64,000 nt of DNA, from positions 434,001 through 498,000 of the forward strand of contig NZ_WOWO01000002.1 of NCBI RefSeq assembly GCF_009831455.1, in the 5' to 3' direction. Numbering within the stretch: the stretch's first letter is position 1; the number at the start of each line of letters is the position of its first letter. This DNA is from Salinirussus salinus (GTDB taxonomy: Archaea; Halobacteriota; Halobacteria; Halobacteriales; Haloarculaceae). The notes beneath the pieces are model-generated. The model did not search any database. It was given only the letters and a program-made list of their open reading frames with translations, and was not told where the DNA came from. Positions 33,973-42,776 of the stretch are shown here, in pieces. A program made the position numbers and the translations under genes.

Positions 33973-35166
33973 TCACTCCGGGCAGACTCTGCGGTAGATG
34001 TCGACGTAGGACTCAGCAGTATTTCGTATGCTGAAGTGCTCGCGCACCCGCTGGTGACCGTTCCGACCCATCCGTTCCCGACGGTCCGCCGGGGCCACCC
34101 GCACCATCGCATCCGCCAGCGCCTCCGGCGAGTCCGGCGGAACCACGACCCCGGTGGACCCGTCGTCGACGGCCTCGGCGGTCCCCGGGACGTCGGTCCC
34201 GACGACTGGGAGGCCGGCCGCCATCGCCTCGAGGAGGACGACGCTCAACCCCTCGGTCAGGGAGGGCAGCACGAACACGTCGGCCAGCGAGTAGTACTCC
34301 TGGACCGACTCCACCCGCCCCGTGACGGTCACGCTCTCCTCGATGCCGTGACGGACGGTCGCCTCCCTGAGGTCGGCCTCGAGGGGTCCCCACCCGACGA
34401 GAAACAGATGTGACGAGGGGAGCGCCTCGACGACGTCGGCCATCGCCGCCACGAGGCTCAGCTGGTTTTTCTCCTCGACGTACCGTCCCACACTGAGGAA
34501 GACAACTCCCTCGCCGTCATCCGGGCGCTCATGGCGGTTCTCGGGGGTCGCGCTGTCGACCTGACTGGCGAACTCGTCGACGTCGATCCCGTTGTGGATC
34601 GTGTAGGTCTCCCGACCGAAACTACCGCCGGCGCCGGGGTTGTACAAGTCGGCCGACCCGGCGTAGGAGCGCTCGACGTCCTTCGAGACGGCGATGTCCA
34701 CGGCGCTGAGTGGCCGGGTCGCGCGCTCGAGTACCCGCGTCCCCGGGTGGTAGGTCTCCCTGGTGTTGTGGTAGGTCCCGACCACCGGCGTCCCCGACAG
34801 CCGTCCACAGACCCGGCCGACCACCGGGACGTACAGCGAGACGTGGGTGTGGAGCACGTCGAACGACCCCTCTCGGAGAAACTGCCACAGGCGCAGCAGG
34901 CTCCGGGGGTCGAACTGGTCCGCCGCCGTCGGCCCGGTCGTCTCGAGCCGCCGCACGTCGGCCCCCGCCCGCTCCATCTCCTCGAGCAGACTGTCGTCGT
35001 CCCCGAAGTAGCAGACGGTGTGGGAGACCGGATACCCCTCCATCGCCTCCACGAGCCGGAGAAGCTGGTTCTCGACCCCGCCCAGCGCCAGGTGGTGGAG
35101 CAGGTGACACACCCGTATCCCGCTCGGTGCGCCCGCGTCTCCGCTCCGGCGGTCGGGTCCGGACAT
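33973..35166 (-). CDS. Glycosyltransferase family 4
   Basis: 397 residues. CHLLHHLALGGVENQLLRLVEAM is the N-terminal acceptor lobe; NGIDVDEF, FLSVGRYVEEKNQ and PSLTEGLSVVLLEAMAAGLPVVGT with the EGxxxxxLEA motif are the GT4 donor-binding lobe. It transfers a nucleotide-sugar to a growing glycan in the cytosol. Last gene of a minus-strand trio: three bases separate its ATG from the stop of the AP-superfamily gene upstream. Confidence 0.9.
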   Translation of the reverse strand: MSGPDRRSGDAGAPSGIRVCHLLHHLALGGVENQLLRLVEAMEGYPVSHTVCYFGDDDSLLEEMERAGADVRRLETTGPTAADQFDPRSLLRLWQFLREGSFDVLHTHVSLYVPVVGRVCGRLSGTPVVGTYHNTRETYHPGTRVLERATRPLSAVDIAVSKDVERSYAGSADLYNPGAGGSFGRETYTIHNGIDVDEFASQVDSATPENRHERPDDGEGVVFLSVGRYVEEKNQLSLVAAMADVVEALPSSHLFLVGWGPLEADLREATVRHGIEESVTVTGRVESVQEYYSLADVFVLPSLTEGLSVVLLEAMAAGLPVVGTDVPGTAEAVDDGSTGVVVPPDSPEALADAMVRVAPADRRERMGRNGHQRVREHFSIRNTAESYVDIYRRVCPE

Positions 35167-35169
35167 CGC

Positions 35170-36573
35170 TCAGAGATACCCGAGGTCCTCGAGCCTCGAC
35201 TCGACGTCGCCCTCGACTGCCTCGTTCCATTCCCCGGCGTCGAGGTCGAGCCGGTCGAACCGGTCGGCGACCGCTCGCCTGACCGGGCTGCTCTCCGTCG
35301 CGTGGTCGGTGACGGCGACCCGCTGTTCGCCCCCGCCGCGCAGGTCGTACAGGCGCGCCTCGTCTCTGATCTCGTCGCGCTCGTACAGCCAGTCATCCGA
35401 CCGGGCGCCGACGACAACCTCGCCCTCGACCTCGTGTTCCGCGAGCACGTGCTCCCGCGGGTCGTCGATCCCGGGCCGTCGGCCCCGATAGGTCGCCGGG
35501 ACGTCGAGCCCTGCGGCCTCGTGGACGAGCGGCGGGACGTCGAGGAGGCTGACGAGGTCCCCGGTCGCGTCGTCCAGGTGCCCCGGGCCGTTGAGGACGA
35601 CGAGGGGGACCCTGATGAGCTCGTCGTACATCCGCTCGGGCTTCCCGTAGCTCCCCCGCTCCCCGAACAGTTCGCCGTGGTCGGAAGTCAACACAACCAG
35701 CGTGTCCTCGAGCCGCCCGCTCTCCGCGAGGTGACGGAGCACCCGACCGACCTGGTCCTCGGTGTACCGTATCGACGCCCTGTAGAGCCGGTAGAGCGCG
35801 TCCGCCTGCTCTTCGGTGAGCGCGTCCGGGTCGCCCAGCGACATCGAGTACCACTCGCCCACTTCCGACTGCGTGACCTCCGCCACGCCGAACTCCGAGC
35901 GGTACTCCGCCGGGGGAAAGCAGGGGTGGTGGACGTCCATGAAGTGCGTCCAGCAAAAAAACGGGTCGCCCGCCGTCTCCAGCCAGTCGACCGTGTCGTC
36001 GACGATCACATCCGCACTCACGTACGGGCGTGGCTTGCCCCGCAGCAACTGGTAGGCCTTCCGTACGGCGTCGGTCAGGTGGAGATACCGGTCGATCCGC
36101 CGGAGCCTGGGGTTGTTGATCTCGATCCCGCGGGGGAAGACCCGCGTCGCCAGCCCCATCAGCGGGTTCTGGTAGTCTTCGAACGTGTTGAACCCGACGT
36201 GGTACTCGAAGTGCTCGGAGAGAAACGGGTTACACTGGAAGCCGGCGGTGTCGTACCCCTCCTCGCGCAGGTGCGTCGCGACCCGCGGTCTGTCGGGGGA
36301 CAGCGGGCCGAGGCCGCCGTAGGACAGCGGCATCGTCCCGGTGAGCAGGGCCGGAAACGAGGGGGAGGTCCCCGGCCCGGTCGCAAAGGCCCTCTCGAAC
36401 CGGGTCTGTCGGACGTGCTCGCCGGCGGTCGACCGGAAAAAATCCGGACCGAACCCGTCGCGCGGGACGGCGTCCCAGCGGAGCGAGTCGACGGTCAGCA
36501 GCAGGACGTTCGGCCGGTCGGACGTCTCACGGGTCCTCTCTCGACGGTCCGCCGTAGGTGGCGTGTCAGGCAC
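35170..36573 (-). CDS. Sulfatase-like AP-superfamily enzyme with Thr nucleophile
   Basis: 467 residues from GTG 36573; an ATG at 36597 would add eight residues. I prefer the GTG because GGAGG ends 8 nt before it, whereas nothing precedes the ATG. Metal site NVLLLTVDSLRWDAV; nucleophile region FATGPGTSPSFPALLTG has Thr69 where CxPxR sulfatases have Cys, and Phe in place of Arg; metal block VVLTSDHGELFGERGSYGKPERMYDELIRVPL, where the Lys matches ordinary sulfatases. CWTHFMDVHHP adds a His pair. No signal peptide; ends LEDLGYL. Overlaps the preceding GT4 gene by 8 bases and lies 3 bases before the next. Confidence 0.83.
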   Translation of the reverse strand: MPDTPPTADRRERTRETSDRPNVLLLTVDSLRWDAVPRDGFGPDFFRSTAGEHVRQTRFERAFATGPGTSPSFPALLTGTMPLSYGGLGPLSPDRPRVATHLREEGYDTAGFQCNPFLSEHFEYHVGFNTFEDYQNPLMGLATRVFPRGIEINNPRLRRIDRYLHLTDAVRKAYQLLRGKPRPYVSADVIVDDTVDWLETAGDPFFCWTHFMDVHHPCFPPAEYRSEFGVAEVTQSEVGEWYSMSLGDPDALTEEQADALYRLYRASIRYTEDQVGRVLRHLAESGRLEDTLVVLTSDHGELFGERGSYGKPERMYDELIRVPLVVLNGPGHLDDATGDLVSLLDVPPLVHEAAGLDVPATYRGRRPGIDDPREHVLAEHEVEGEVVVGARSDDWLYERDEIRDEARLYDLRGGGEQRVAVTDHATESSPVRRAVADRFDRLDLDAGEWNEAVEGDVESRLEDLGYL

Positions 36574-37738
36574 GGGTCTGCCCTCCGATGGCCGCATCGT
36601 AGCTCGCGAGCGTGGCTCCCCAGCTGAACTCAGAGACGGCGAGGTCGCGGCCGTTCTCGCTCAGCCGTTCCCGCAGGTCCGCTTCCCGCAGGGTCCGGAC
36701 GGTCTCCGCCGCGGCATCGCCCGGCGGCGAAACCAGCGCCGTCTCCCCGTCGACGAGCGGCAGTCCCTCCGCGCCGACCGGGGTCGTCACGACCGGCACC
36801 CCGCTGGCGAGGTACTCCAGGATCTTGAGGTTCGTGCCCGACCCCGAGAGCATCGGGGCGACGGCGACGTCCGCGGCGGCGACGTGACCCGGCAGGTCGT
36901 CGATGATCCCCGTGCAGACCACGCCGGGCGGCGTCGAGTCGGGCGCTCCCGCCCCGACGAGCATGAGCGTCGCGGACTCGAACTCGCGTCTGACCGCCGG
37001 GAAGACCTCCTCGACCAGAAGCTCCACCACCTCCGCGTTCTGCGCGCTCCCGAGGTTACCGTGGAAGACGAGCACCGGCTCGGTGAGGTCGTGCCGGTCC
37101 CGGACCGCGTCGGCCCGGGAGGCGTTCGACGGCGCGAACCGGTCGACGTCGACACCGTTCGGCGCGACCGCGAGGCTGACGTCGTCGTCGAGGTGTGGGG
37201 CCAGCGTGTCCCGGTCGGTCTCCGAAACCGTGAGAACGGCGTCTGCGCGGTTACAGGCGGCGAACTCGTAGCGCCGGAGCAGGCGCCAGAGCGGAATGTC
37301 GAGACGCTGAGCGAACTTGTACTCGATGTTGTGCTCGCTGAGAACGAGCCGGCAGTCCAGCCCGCGGGAGGCCGCAACTGCCAGCGGGACGAGATACGGG
37401 AGTTCGACGACGACCACGTCCGGGTCGTACTCCCGGAAGTGCGACCGGAGCTGTGGGTAGAGCCAGGGGTGCAGGTGGTACACCCCTTTCAGCGGCGAGT
37501 AGCTCGGCACCAGCCGTTCGAGGGTATCGACGACGCGGGACTGGAGTCCCACCCTGTCGAACGGCTGCGCGTCGGGCACTCGACCGGACTCGGCCTTCTG
37601 TTGCTGTCGTTTCTCGTGTGGGTAGTAGACCGTTACGCGGTGACGCTCGCCGAGATACCGACAGGTCTGGTACGTCCGCTCGAGGAGGCCAGTGTAGACC
37701 GGGACCGGGCTACGGAGCGAGACCACTGCGATACGCAT
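36566..37738 (-). CDS. Glycosyltransferase family 4
   Basis: 390 residues from ATG 37738 (MRIAVVSLRSPVPVYTG); the frame upstream is open but not protein-like. VVVVELPYLVPLAV and LSEHNIEYKFAQ belong to the N-lobe; NGVDVDRF, LVFHGNLGSAQNAEVV and MLSGSGTNLKILEYLASGVPVVTTPVGAEGL to the C-lobe. First gene of the minus-strand operon GT4, AP-superfamily, GT4. A TATA-like CACTAATG (minus strand, about 37765-37772) lies about 30 nt upstream. Confidence 0.88.
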   Translation of the reverse strand: MRIAVVSLRSPVPVYTGLLERTYQTCRYLGERHRVTVYYPHEKRQQQKAESGRVPDAQPFDRVGLQSRVVDTLERLVPSYSPLKGVYHLHPWLYPQLRSHFREYDPDVVVVELPYLVPLAVAASRGLDCRLVLSEHNIEYKFAQRLDIPLWRLLRRYEFAACNRADAVLTVSETDRDTLAPHLDDDVSLAVAPNGVDVDRFAPSNASRADAVRDRHDLTEPVLVFHGNLGSAQNAEVVELLVEEVFPAVRREFESATLMLVGAGAPDSTPPGVVCTGIIDDLPGHVAAADVAVAPMLSGSGTNLKILEYLASGVPVVTTPVGAEGLPLVDGETALVSPPGDAAAETVRTLREADLRERLSENGRDLAVSEFSWGATLASYDAAIGGQTRA

Positions 37739-38030
37739 CGGTCGACGTTGCCGTGTTGCCGGCATTAGTGTACGGTGCATACCGGCCCGGTAGGCTCTGA
37801 CTTCGGTCGCTCGGTAGCCACTCTTTTCGGCAGTCGTCGCCGGCGGCTCTGCGGGGCCGAACGACGGCACACGTTCGGGGGTCCGCCGTCGTGGCACGTG
37901 CCCGGAAACCGGACGCGGGCCGGTTTCGGGCGGCTTACCCGCGCCCGGCCGTTCCGTGACGGCGCCTCGAGCGAGCGACCGACCGCGTAGGGAGCGTAAA
38001 CTCAAGACGGTCTCCCCCCAATGGGAGGCC

Positions 38031-39392
38031 GTGTCAGAGCCCAACGAGTCCTCCAACACCCGGCGGAGCCGCCGGGCTCTGCTGAAATCCGCCGGAGTCG
38101 CGGCGGTCCTCCTCGCGGGATGTGGTGAGCGTTCTCCTCCGGACCCTGAACAGCCGACACCACAGCCCACGACGGACCCCGCCGACCGGCCCACCGGGAG
38201 CCCGGACGACGGCACTCGGACCACCACGGAGCCGGGGACGGAGCGGACGACGGACGACGACGGGGCGGGAGCGATGGGTGCCGAGTACGTCTACGCCGGG
38301 TCCGACCAGCTCGAGTCGGTCTCCCGGAGGGTCAGGGACGGGGAAGACCCGTGGGATTCGGCGTACTCCCGGCTGATGACGGACGCGGAACGGGCGCTGA
38401 ACATGGCGCCGCGGAGCGTGGTCGACGACGGCGCCCCGGGGTGGGAGAACCCCAACCGGTTCGGGGCCGACGAGGACAGACACGACTTCCAGGTCGCCAT
38501 GGACATGACGACCGTCGTCAGGGACGCGGCACTCGCCTACCGGTTCACGGGCGAGGACAGGTACGCGGAGGCGGCCATCGACCACCTCGACCACTGGTGT
38601 CTCGACCCGGAGACGCGGATGGTCCCGAACGCGAACATCGCAGACAACGGCACGTCCATCGAGCTGCTGGTCACGGTCCCGAAGCTGTGGTACGGGGCGT
38701 CACTCGTGGGGGGACACCCCTACTGGACCGATGGGGGCGACCGGGACCGCGAAGCGGCCTTCCGCGAGTGGGTCCGGACGTTCGTCGCTTCGCTGCCCGA
38801 CCCGGGGTACTACCAGTCGAACAACCAGTGGGCGTGGCGGATCGCGACCATCGCCAGCGCCGGGAGCTACCTCGGGGACGGAGCGATGCTCGACCGCGCG
38901 TTCTGTATGTGGCGCGGGGAGTGTGAAACGGCGGCACACGGGAAGGACAAGCCGCGCCCGTGGGTCCAGTACCGCAAGCGTGGGGAGGGACGTGGCTGTC
39001 TGAAGCAGGAGCTGAAACGCGAGGACGGCCTCTCCTATCACACGTACGGCGTCAAAGCGCTGACGATGACAGCAGAGATCGCCCGCCATCACGGTGTCGA
39101 CCTCTACGGGTACAACGCCCCGACAGACCCGGGAGACGGGTCGACCCTCAAGAAGCTGTTCGACTTCATGGCCCCGTACCTGCAGTCGCCGTCGGAGTGG
39201 GAGTGGGGAACCGGCTCGAACGGGATAGACAGCACCCAGAAGGAGAACTACGCCTCCCTCTTCGAGCTGGCCTACTCCCGCTGGGAGGAAGAGGCCTACC
39301 GGGAGGTGGTCGGGACGGTCGGCCGCCCCGCCTACGACCTCTGGATTCTGGGGTGGACGACACTCACGCACGGCAACCTCTTCGAGCTGTGA
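38031..39392 (+). CDS. Tat-exported lipoprotein with alginate-lyase-like domain
   Basis: 453 residues from GTG 38031, chosen because it gives a clean Tat signal (TRRSRRALLKSAG) and lipobox LLAGC with Cys31. A Pro/Thr/Asp linker spans residues 33-85. The rest matches the alginate lyase fold (PF05426-like alpha/alpha toroid): AALAYRFTGEDRYAEAAIDHLDHWCLD, then SNNQWAWRIA, then YHTYGVKALTMTAEIARHHGVDLYGY. Alginate lyases of this group normally have Asn-Asn-His at the first catalytic block; here it is Asn-Asn-Gln (264-266). The Arg and Tyr region looks kept. It would act outside the cell on a polyuronate-like glycan, if active at all. Paralogue of the C-terminal part of the 45865-49020 protein. 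Confidence 0.8.
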   Translation: MSEPNESSNTRRSRRALLKSAGVAAVLLAGCGERSPPDPEQPTPQPTTDPADRPTGSPDDGTRTTTEPGTERTTDDDGAGAMGAEYVYAGSDQLESVSRRVRDGEDPWDSAYSRLMTDAERALNMAPRSVVDDGAPGWENPNRFGADEDRHDFQVAMDMTTVVRDAALAYRFTGEDRYAEAAIDHLDHWCLDPETRMVPNANIADNGTSIELLVTVPKLWYGASLVGGHPYWTDGGDRDREAAFREWVRTFVASLPDPGYYQSNNQWAWRIATIASAGSYLGDGAMLDRAFCMWRGECETAAHGKDKPRPWVQYRKRGEGRGCLKQELKREDGLSYHTYGVKALTMTAEIARHHGVDLYGYNAPTDPGDGSTLKKLFDFMAPYLQSPSEWEWGTGSNGIDSTQKENYASLFELAYSRWEEEAYREVVGTVGRPAYDLWILGWTTLTHGNLFEL

Positions 39393-39434
39393 GAGCGGGC
39401 TCGTGGACCTCCCGGCCGTCCCCTCGCGGCCGGG

Positions 39435-40364
39435 TCACCGCCCTGTCGACGGGAGCTGTCGGTTCACCCAGTTGGCCGCTTTCCATCCGGGCTTTCCGAA
39501 ACAGGCCGCGAGCACCTTGCTGGACGACCGAAGCTTCCCGTCGGGAGTGTGGTAGAGGTGTCGCAGCAGGGCCCGGATCGCGGCGACCGACCACCCCTCT
39601 TTCCGCAGGAGGAGCGCACCCTCGGTCTCGTAGGTGTGGGCGAGTGCCGATGCCCGGACCCGGTCCGGGTGGGCGTCGTAGAGGTGGTCGTACTCCGCGA
39701 TGATCTCCTTCCGACACGCCACGGCCGCCGAGGAGGAACCGAGCCCGTCGGTGTCGATACGCTTGTAGAGCAGCGGCGCGTCGACGAACTCGAAGGCCGT
39801 CTCGCGGGCGAGCTGTATCATGACCTCGAGGTCGTTCGCCGCCGCCCGGTCGGGGAGCGGGAGGATGGTCTCGAGCACGTCCCGCCGGAGGAGCATCGTC
39901 GACGTCATACACGGCCACATCTCGAACGCCAGCGCGGTCTCGAGGACTTCTCCTCGGACCTCCGGGGAGGGACAGTCCACGCGGTCCCCTTTCTTCTCCA
40001 GACCGGTGTAGACGACACCGACCCCCTCGGTACGCTCCATCACCTCGACCTGGCGTTCGACCTTCGGTTCGTACATCAGGTCGTCGTCGTCGAGGAAGTG
40101 GACGAACTCGCCGCGCGCGGCCTCCGCGCCGACGGTCCTGGCCCGGTTCGCCCCGCGGTTGGCGTCGAGTTCGATGTACCGGACGTCCTCGAAGGAATCG
40201 ACGACGGGCGCGGCGTGTCCCTCGCCCGAGTCGTCGACGACGACCGTCTCGACGGGGTCGTACGACTGTCCGCGCACGCTCTCGAGGGTATCGGCCAGCA
40301 GGTCGTTGCGGTAGTAGGTCGGGACGACCACCGAGACCATGGGGGAGCCGGTCGTCGCGGTCAT
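39435..40364 (-). CDS. Glycosyltransferase family 2
   Basis: 309 residues. VSVVVPTYYRNDLLADTLESV opens the GT-A fold; VVVDDSGEG, NRGANRARTVGAEAARGEFVHFLDDDDLM with the metal-binding DDD, and MTSTMLLRRDVLE (acceptor loop) follow. No membrane helices, so a soluble or peripheral transferase. The C-terminal ~80 residues are basic and helical. Last gene of the minus-strand run 43715-39435. Confidence 0.88.
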   Translation of the reverse strand: MTATTGSPMVSVVVPTYYRNDLLADTLESVRGQSYDPVETVVVDDSGEGHAAPVVDSFEDVRYIELDANRGANRARTVGAEAARGEFVHFLDDDDLMYEPKVERQVEVMERTEGVGVVYTGLEKKGDRVDCPSPEVRGEVLETALAFEMWPCMTSTMLLRRDVLETILPLPDRAAANDLEVMIQLARETAFEFVDAPLLYKRIDTDGLGSSSAAVACRKEIIAEYDHLYDAHPDRVRASALAHTYETEGALLLRKEGWSVAAIRALLRHLYHTPDGKLRSSSKVLAACFGKPGWKAANWVNRQLPSTGR

Positions 40365-40436
40365 CGGGTCACACTCCCCGTCGGCGCGTCGCTGGTCGGT
40401 GTACGGGCCGGTCCGGCGCCCGGCGCTCGGTGTCGG

Positions 40437-41579
40437 TCATGGCGAGGGGGACTCGGCTGGCTCTGGGTGCAAGTCGCCGGACTCGACCATTGCCTCGAGC
40501 GGATTGTCGTCGACCTCGAGGGGGAACTCGACGCGGCCGCGCCGGCGTGCGGACTCCCAGGTCGCGAAGATGAGTTCGGCGGCGTCCAGCGCCTTCTCCG
40601 CGGCCAGTTCCGGCGTGGTCCCCTCGCGGAGTGACGTGACGACGTCCTCGACCGCGCGTTCAGTGTACGCCGGCGTGTGGAGGCGGTCGGCGAGCCGGTC
40701 GGATACCTTCCTCGTCAGCGCCTCGGTCACCCGCTTCGGGGTGCTCGGGTCCGGGAAATACCGTCCGTCCGGACCGGTCTCGACTTTCTCCCACCCCCGG
40801 CCGTCCCTCCGATAACGGAGTGTCCCGTCGTCCCCGACCTCGAGTGTCCCGTCCGTTCCCTCCACTCGCAGGTAGGCGTCGACGAAGGATTCGCCGCGGC
40901 CGGTCGACGCGATCCCGTAGACGCCGTTCTCGTAGCGCCACTGGGCGAGACCCTGGTTCTCGTTGTGCGTCCCGAACAGGACGTTCTCCGTGGAGTAGTC
41001 GATCTGCCCCAGCGCCCACTCGACCGGCGTCTGGTCCACGTAGAAGTTCGCGAGGTCGAAGGCGTGTGTCCCGGAGTCGTAGAGGTTCTGCTCGTGGAAC
41101 TCGATCCGGACCGGGTCGCCGACTGCACCCGAATCGAGCAGCCGCTTCGTCTCCCTGTACGGCCTCCCGAACCGGAGCTGGTGGTTGACCGTCAGCTGGA
41201 CCCCCGCTCTCTCACAGACCTCGGCCATCCGTCTGGCTCCCGCCCAGGTCAGCGCCATCGGCTTCTCGCAGTGGACCGCATCCGTGACCCCGCTCCGGGC
41301 GATGTCGACGACAACGTCGGCGTGGACCGGAGGCGGAACGGCGACACTCACGATGTCGGGTTCGGCAGACTTCACCATCGTCTCGTGGTCCCCGTAGACG
41401 TGGGTCTCCGGGATCCCGTGCTCCGCCGCGAATCGCCGTGCGTTGTCGGCGTCGAGGTCGGCGCAGGCGACGACCTCGCACCCGTCGAGTCGCTGGTAGC
41501 CCGCCGCGTGCCGGTACGCCATGGCGAACCCGTCCCCGTCGGGGTTCCCCGTACCGACGAACCCGATTCTGTACGTCAC
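40437..41579 (-). CDS. Gfo/Idh/MocA-family sugar oxidoreductase
   Basis: 380 residues from GTG 41579. RIGFVGTGNPDGDGFAMAYRHAAGY is the Rossmann NAD(P) site; HCEKPMALTWAGARRMAEV carries the EKP catalytic Lys; NHQLRFGRPYRETKRLL and the C-terminal alpha/beta domain with FDLANFYV complete the family pattern. Such enzymes oxidise or reduce hydroxyls of free or nucleotide-linked sugars, e.g. in uronic or keto-sugar formation. It sits between GT2 genes, which supports a role in making an unusual sugar for this glycan. Confidence 0.9.
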   Translation of the reverse strand: MTYRIGFVGTGNPDGDGFAMAYRHAAGYQRLDGCEVVACADLDADNARRFAAEHGIPETHVYGDHETMVKSAEPDIVSVAVPPPVHADVVVDIARSGVTDAVHCEKPMALTWAGARRMAEVCERAGVQLTVNHQLRFGRPYRETKRLLDSGAVGDPVRIEFHEQNLYDSGTHAFDLANFYVDQTPVEWALGQIDYSTENVLFGTHNENQGLAQWRYENGVYGIASTGRGESFVDAYLRVEGTDGTLEVGDDGTLRYRRDGRGWEKVETGPDGRYFPDPSTPKRVTEALTRKVSDRLADRLHTPAYTERAVEDVVTSLREGTTPELAAEKALDAAELIFATWESARRRGRVEFPLEVDDNPLEAMVESGDLHPEPAESPSP

Positions 41580-41741
41580 TGTCGAAGCTGACCGGTCGGG
41601 GCTATTCAGTATGGGTCGCCTACCTCCCGACCGGTGACGGACGCCGCCGCTCTCCGACGGCGGTGTCGTCCGTCGGTCGGCCCGGCGGCTCCGGAAGCGG
41701 GCATCCCGGTTCCGTCGGGGCACTGCGTCCAGCCGGCCGGG

Positions 41742-42704
41742 TCACTCGGTCGCCCTGTTGCCAAGCGGCAGGCGCATGAACACACCCCGTTTCAGCATTA
41801 TCAGTCGACAGCCGAGCCGGCTCAGGCCCCGGAAGGCCATGGCCAGAAGCCTGTCCCGGTAGCTCTCGACGGCCAGGTCCGCCTCCGGGTCGTCGTACGA
41901 CCGTGCGAACTCCGCGAGCCCGGGACGACGGTCGAGGAGCCGCTGTCTGTGGTACCGTCTCGTCGTCCGCTTTTTCAGGTACGACACCGGGTCCGAGTCC
42001 ATGTCGTGGTAGACGACCGGGTCCGGGTGGTACATGAACTGGTCGCGGTCGTAGCCGCCGGAGTCGACGAGCCGGTAGGTGAGGTCGGTCCCCTCGTGGC
42101 CCGCCCGGCTCGCGAGTCCCTCGTCGAAGCCGCCGACCGAGAGAAAGGCCTCGCGGTCGTACGACGAGTTCCCCTCTGTGTTGAGGTGGTACGGTTTGGG
42201 TTCGTCCCCGAGGTCGTACCACCACTGGTACCGGTTGTAGAAGGTGTCCTCGGTCGTCGCCACTCGCCCCCGAACGCCGACGATGTCCCCGTCCTGGAGC
42301 CTGAGGTGTGCGTCGACGAAATCGCGGCCGGGTACCGCGTCGTCGTCCAGAAACACCACGACGTCGGACGCAGCTATCCGGGCGCCGATGTTGCGCGCTA
42401 CCGTGACGCCGCAATTCCGGCGCAGCTTGACGTACGCCGAGAGGCTGTCGAGGTCACGAACGAGCCGGTCGACGGGCCAGCCGTTCCCGTTGTCGACGAC
42501 GATCGTCTCGAACTCGTCGGTGGACTGTCCCGCGAGCCCGTCGACGAGGGCCTCGAGTTCCTCCCGGGCGGTCCGGTAGGTGACTATCACTACCGAGGCC
42601 GCGACCGGGCGGGCCGGGGGGTCGTCGAAGGACGAGTCGACCTCGCGACGGTGGCGGTCTGACAGCCCGGAGACTCTCCTGTCCCATCCACTGTCTTCGG
42701 TCAC
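41742..42704 (-). CDS. Glycosyltransferase family 2
   Basis: 320 residues from GTG 42704. ASVVIVTYRTAREELEALVDGL, VVDNGNGWPVDRLV, NCGVTVARNIGARIAASDVVVFLDDDAVP (metal-binding DDD) and GGFDEGLASRAGHEGTDLTYRL (the ED-like acid pair) give the GT2 pattern. The C-terminal segment SRLGCRLIMLKRGVFMRLPLG is hydrophobic and basic and may touch the membrane. A TATA-like GTATAACG lies about 30 nt upstream on the minus strand. Confidence 0.87.
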   Translation of the reverse strand: MTEDSGWDRRVSGLSDRHRREVDSSFDDPPARPVAASVVIVTYRTAREELEALVDGLAGQSTDEFETIVVDNGNGWPVDRLVRDLDSLSAYVKLRRNCGVTVARNIGARIAASDVVVFLDDDAVPGRDFVDAHLRLQDGDIVGVRGRVATTEDTFYNRYQWWYDLGDEPKPYHLNTEGNSSYDREAFLSVGGFDEGLASRAGHEGTDLTYRLVDSGGYDRDQFMYHPDPVVYHDMDSDPVSYLKKRTTRRYHRQRLLDRRPGLAEFARSYDDPEADLAVESYRDRLLAMAFRGLSRLGCRLIMLKRGVFMRLPLGNRATE

Positions 42705-42776
42705 TAGTGGCGGATTGCCGGCTATCCGATATCGTTATACTGTCCATAGAGCCCCGACACCCGTCCGGTAGGAGCG

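Noticed and set aside
20310-36573. Calling the AP-superfamily proteins sulfatases of a sulfated glycan
   Set aside because: No formylglycine Cys/Ser-x-Pro-x-Arg motif and no sulfotransferase gene seen in the window; kept as sulfatase-like only.
34531-36627. 698-codon plus-strand frame
   Set aside because: Antisense of GT4 and AP-superfamily genes with recognisable motifs.
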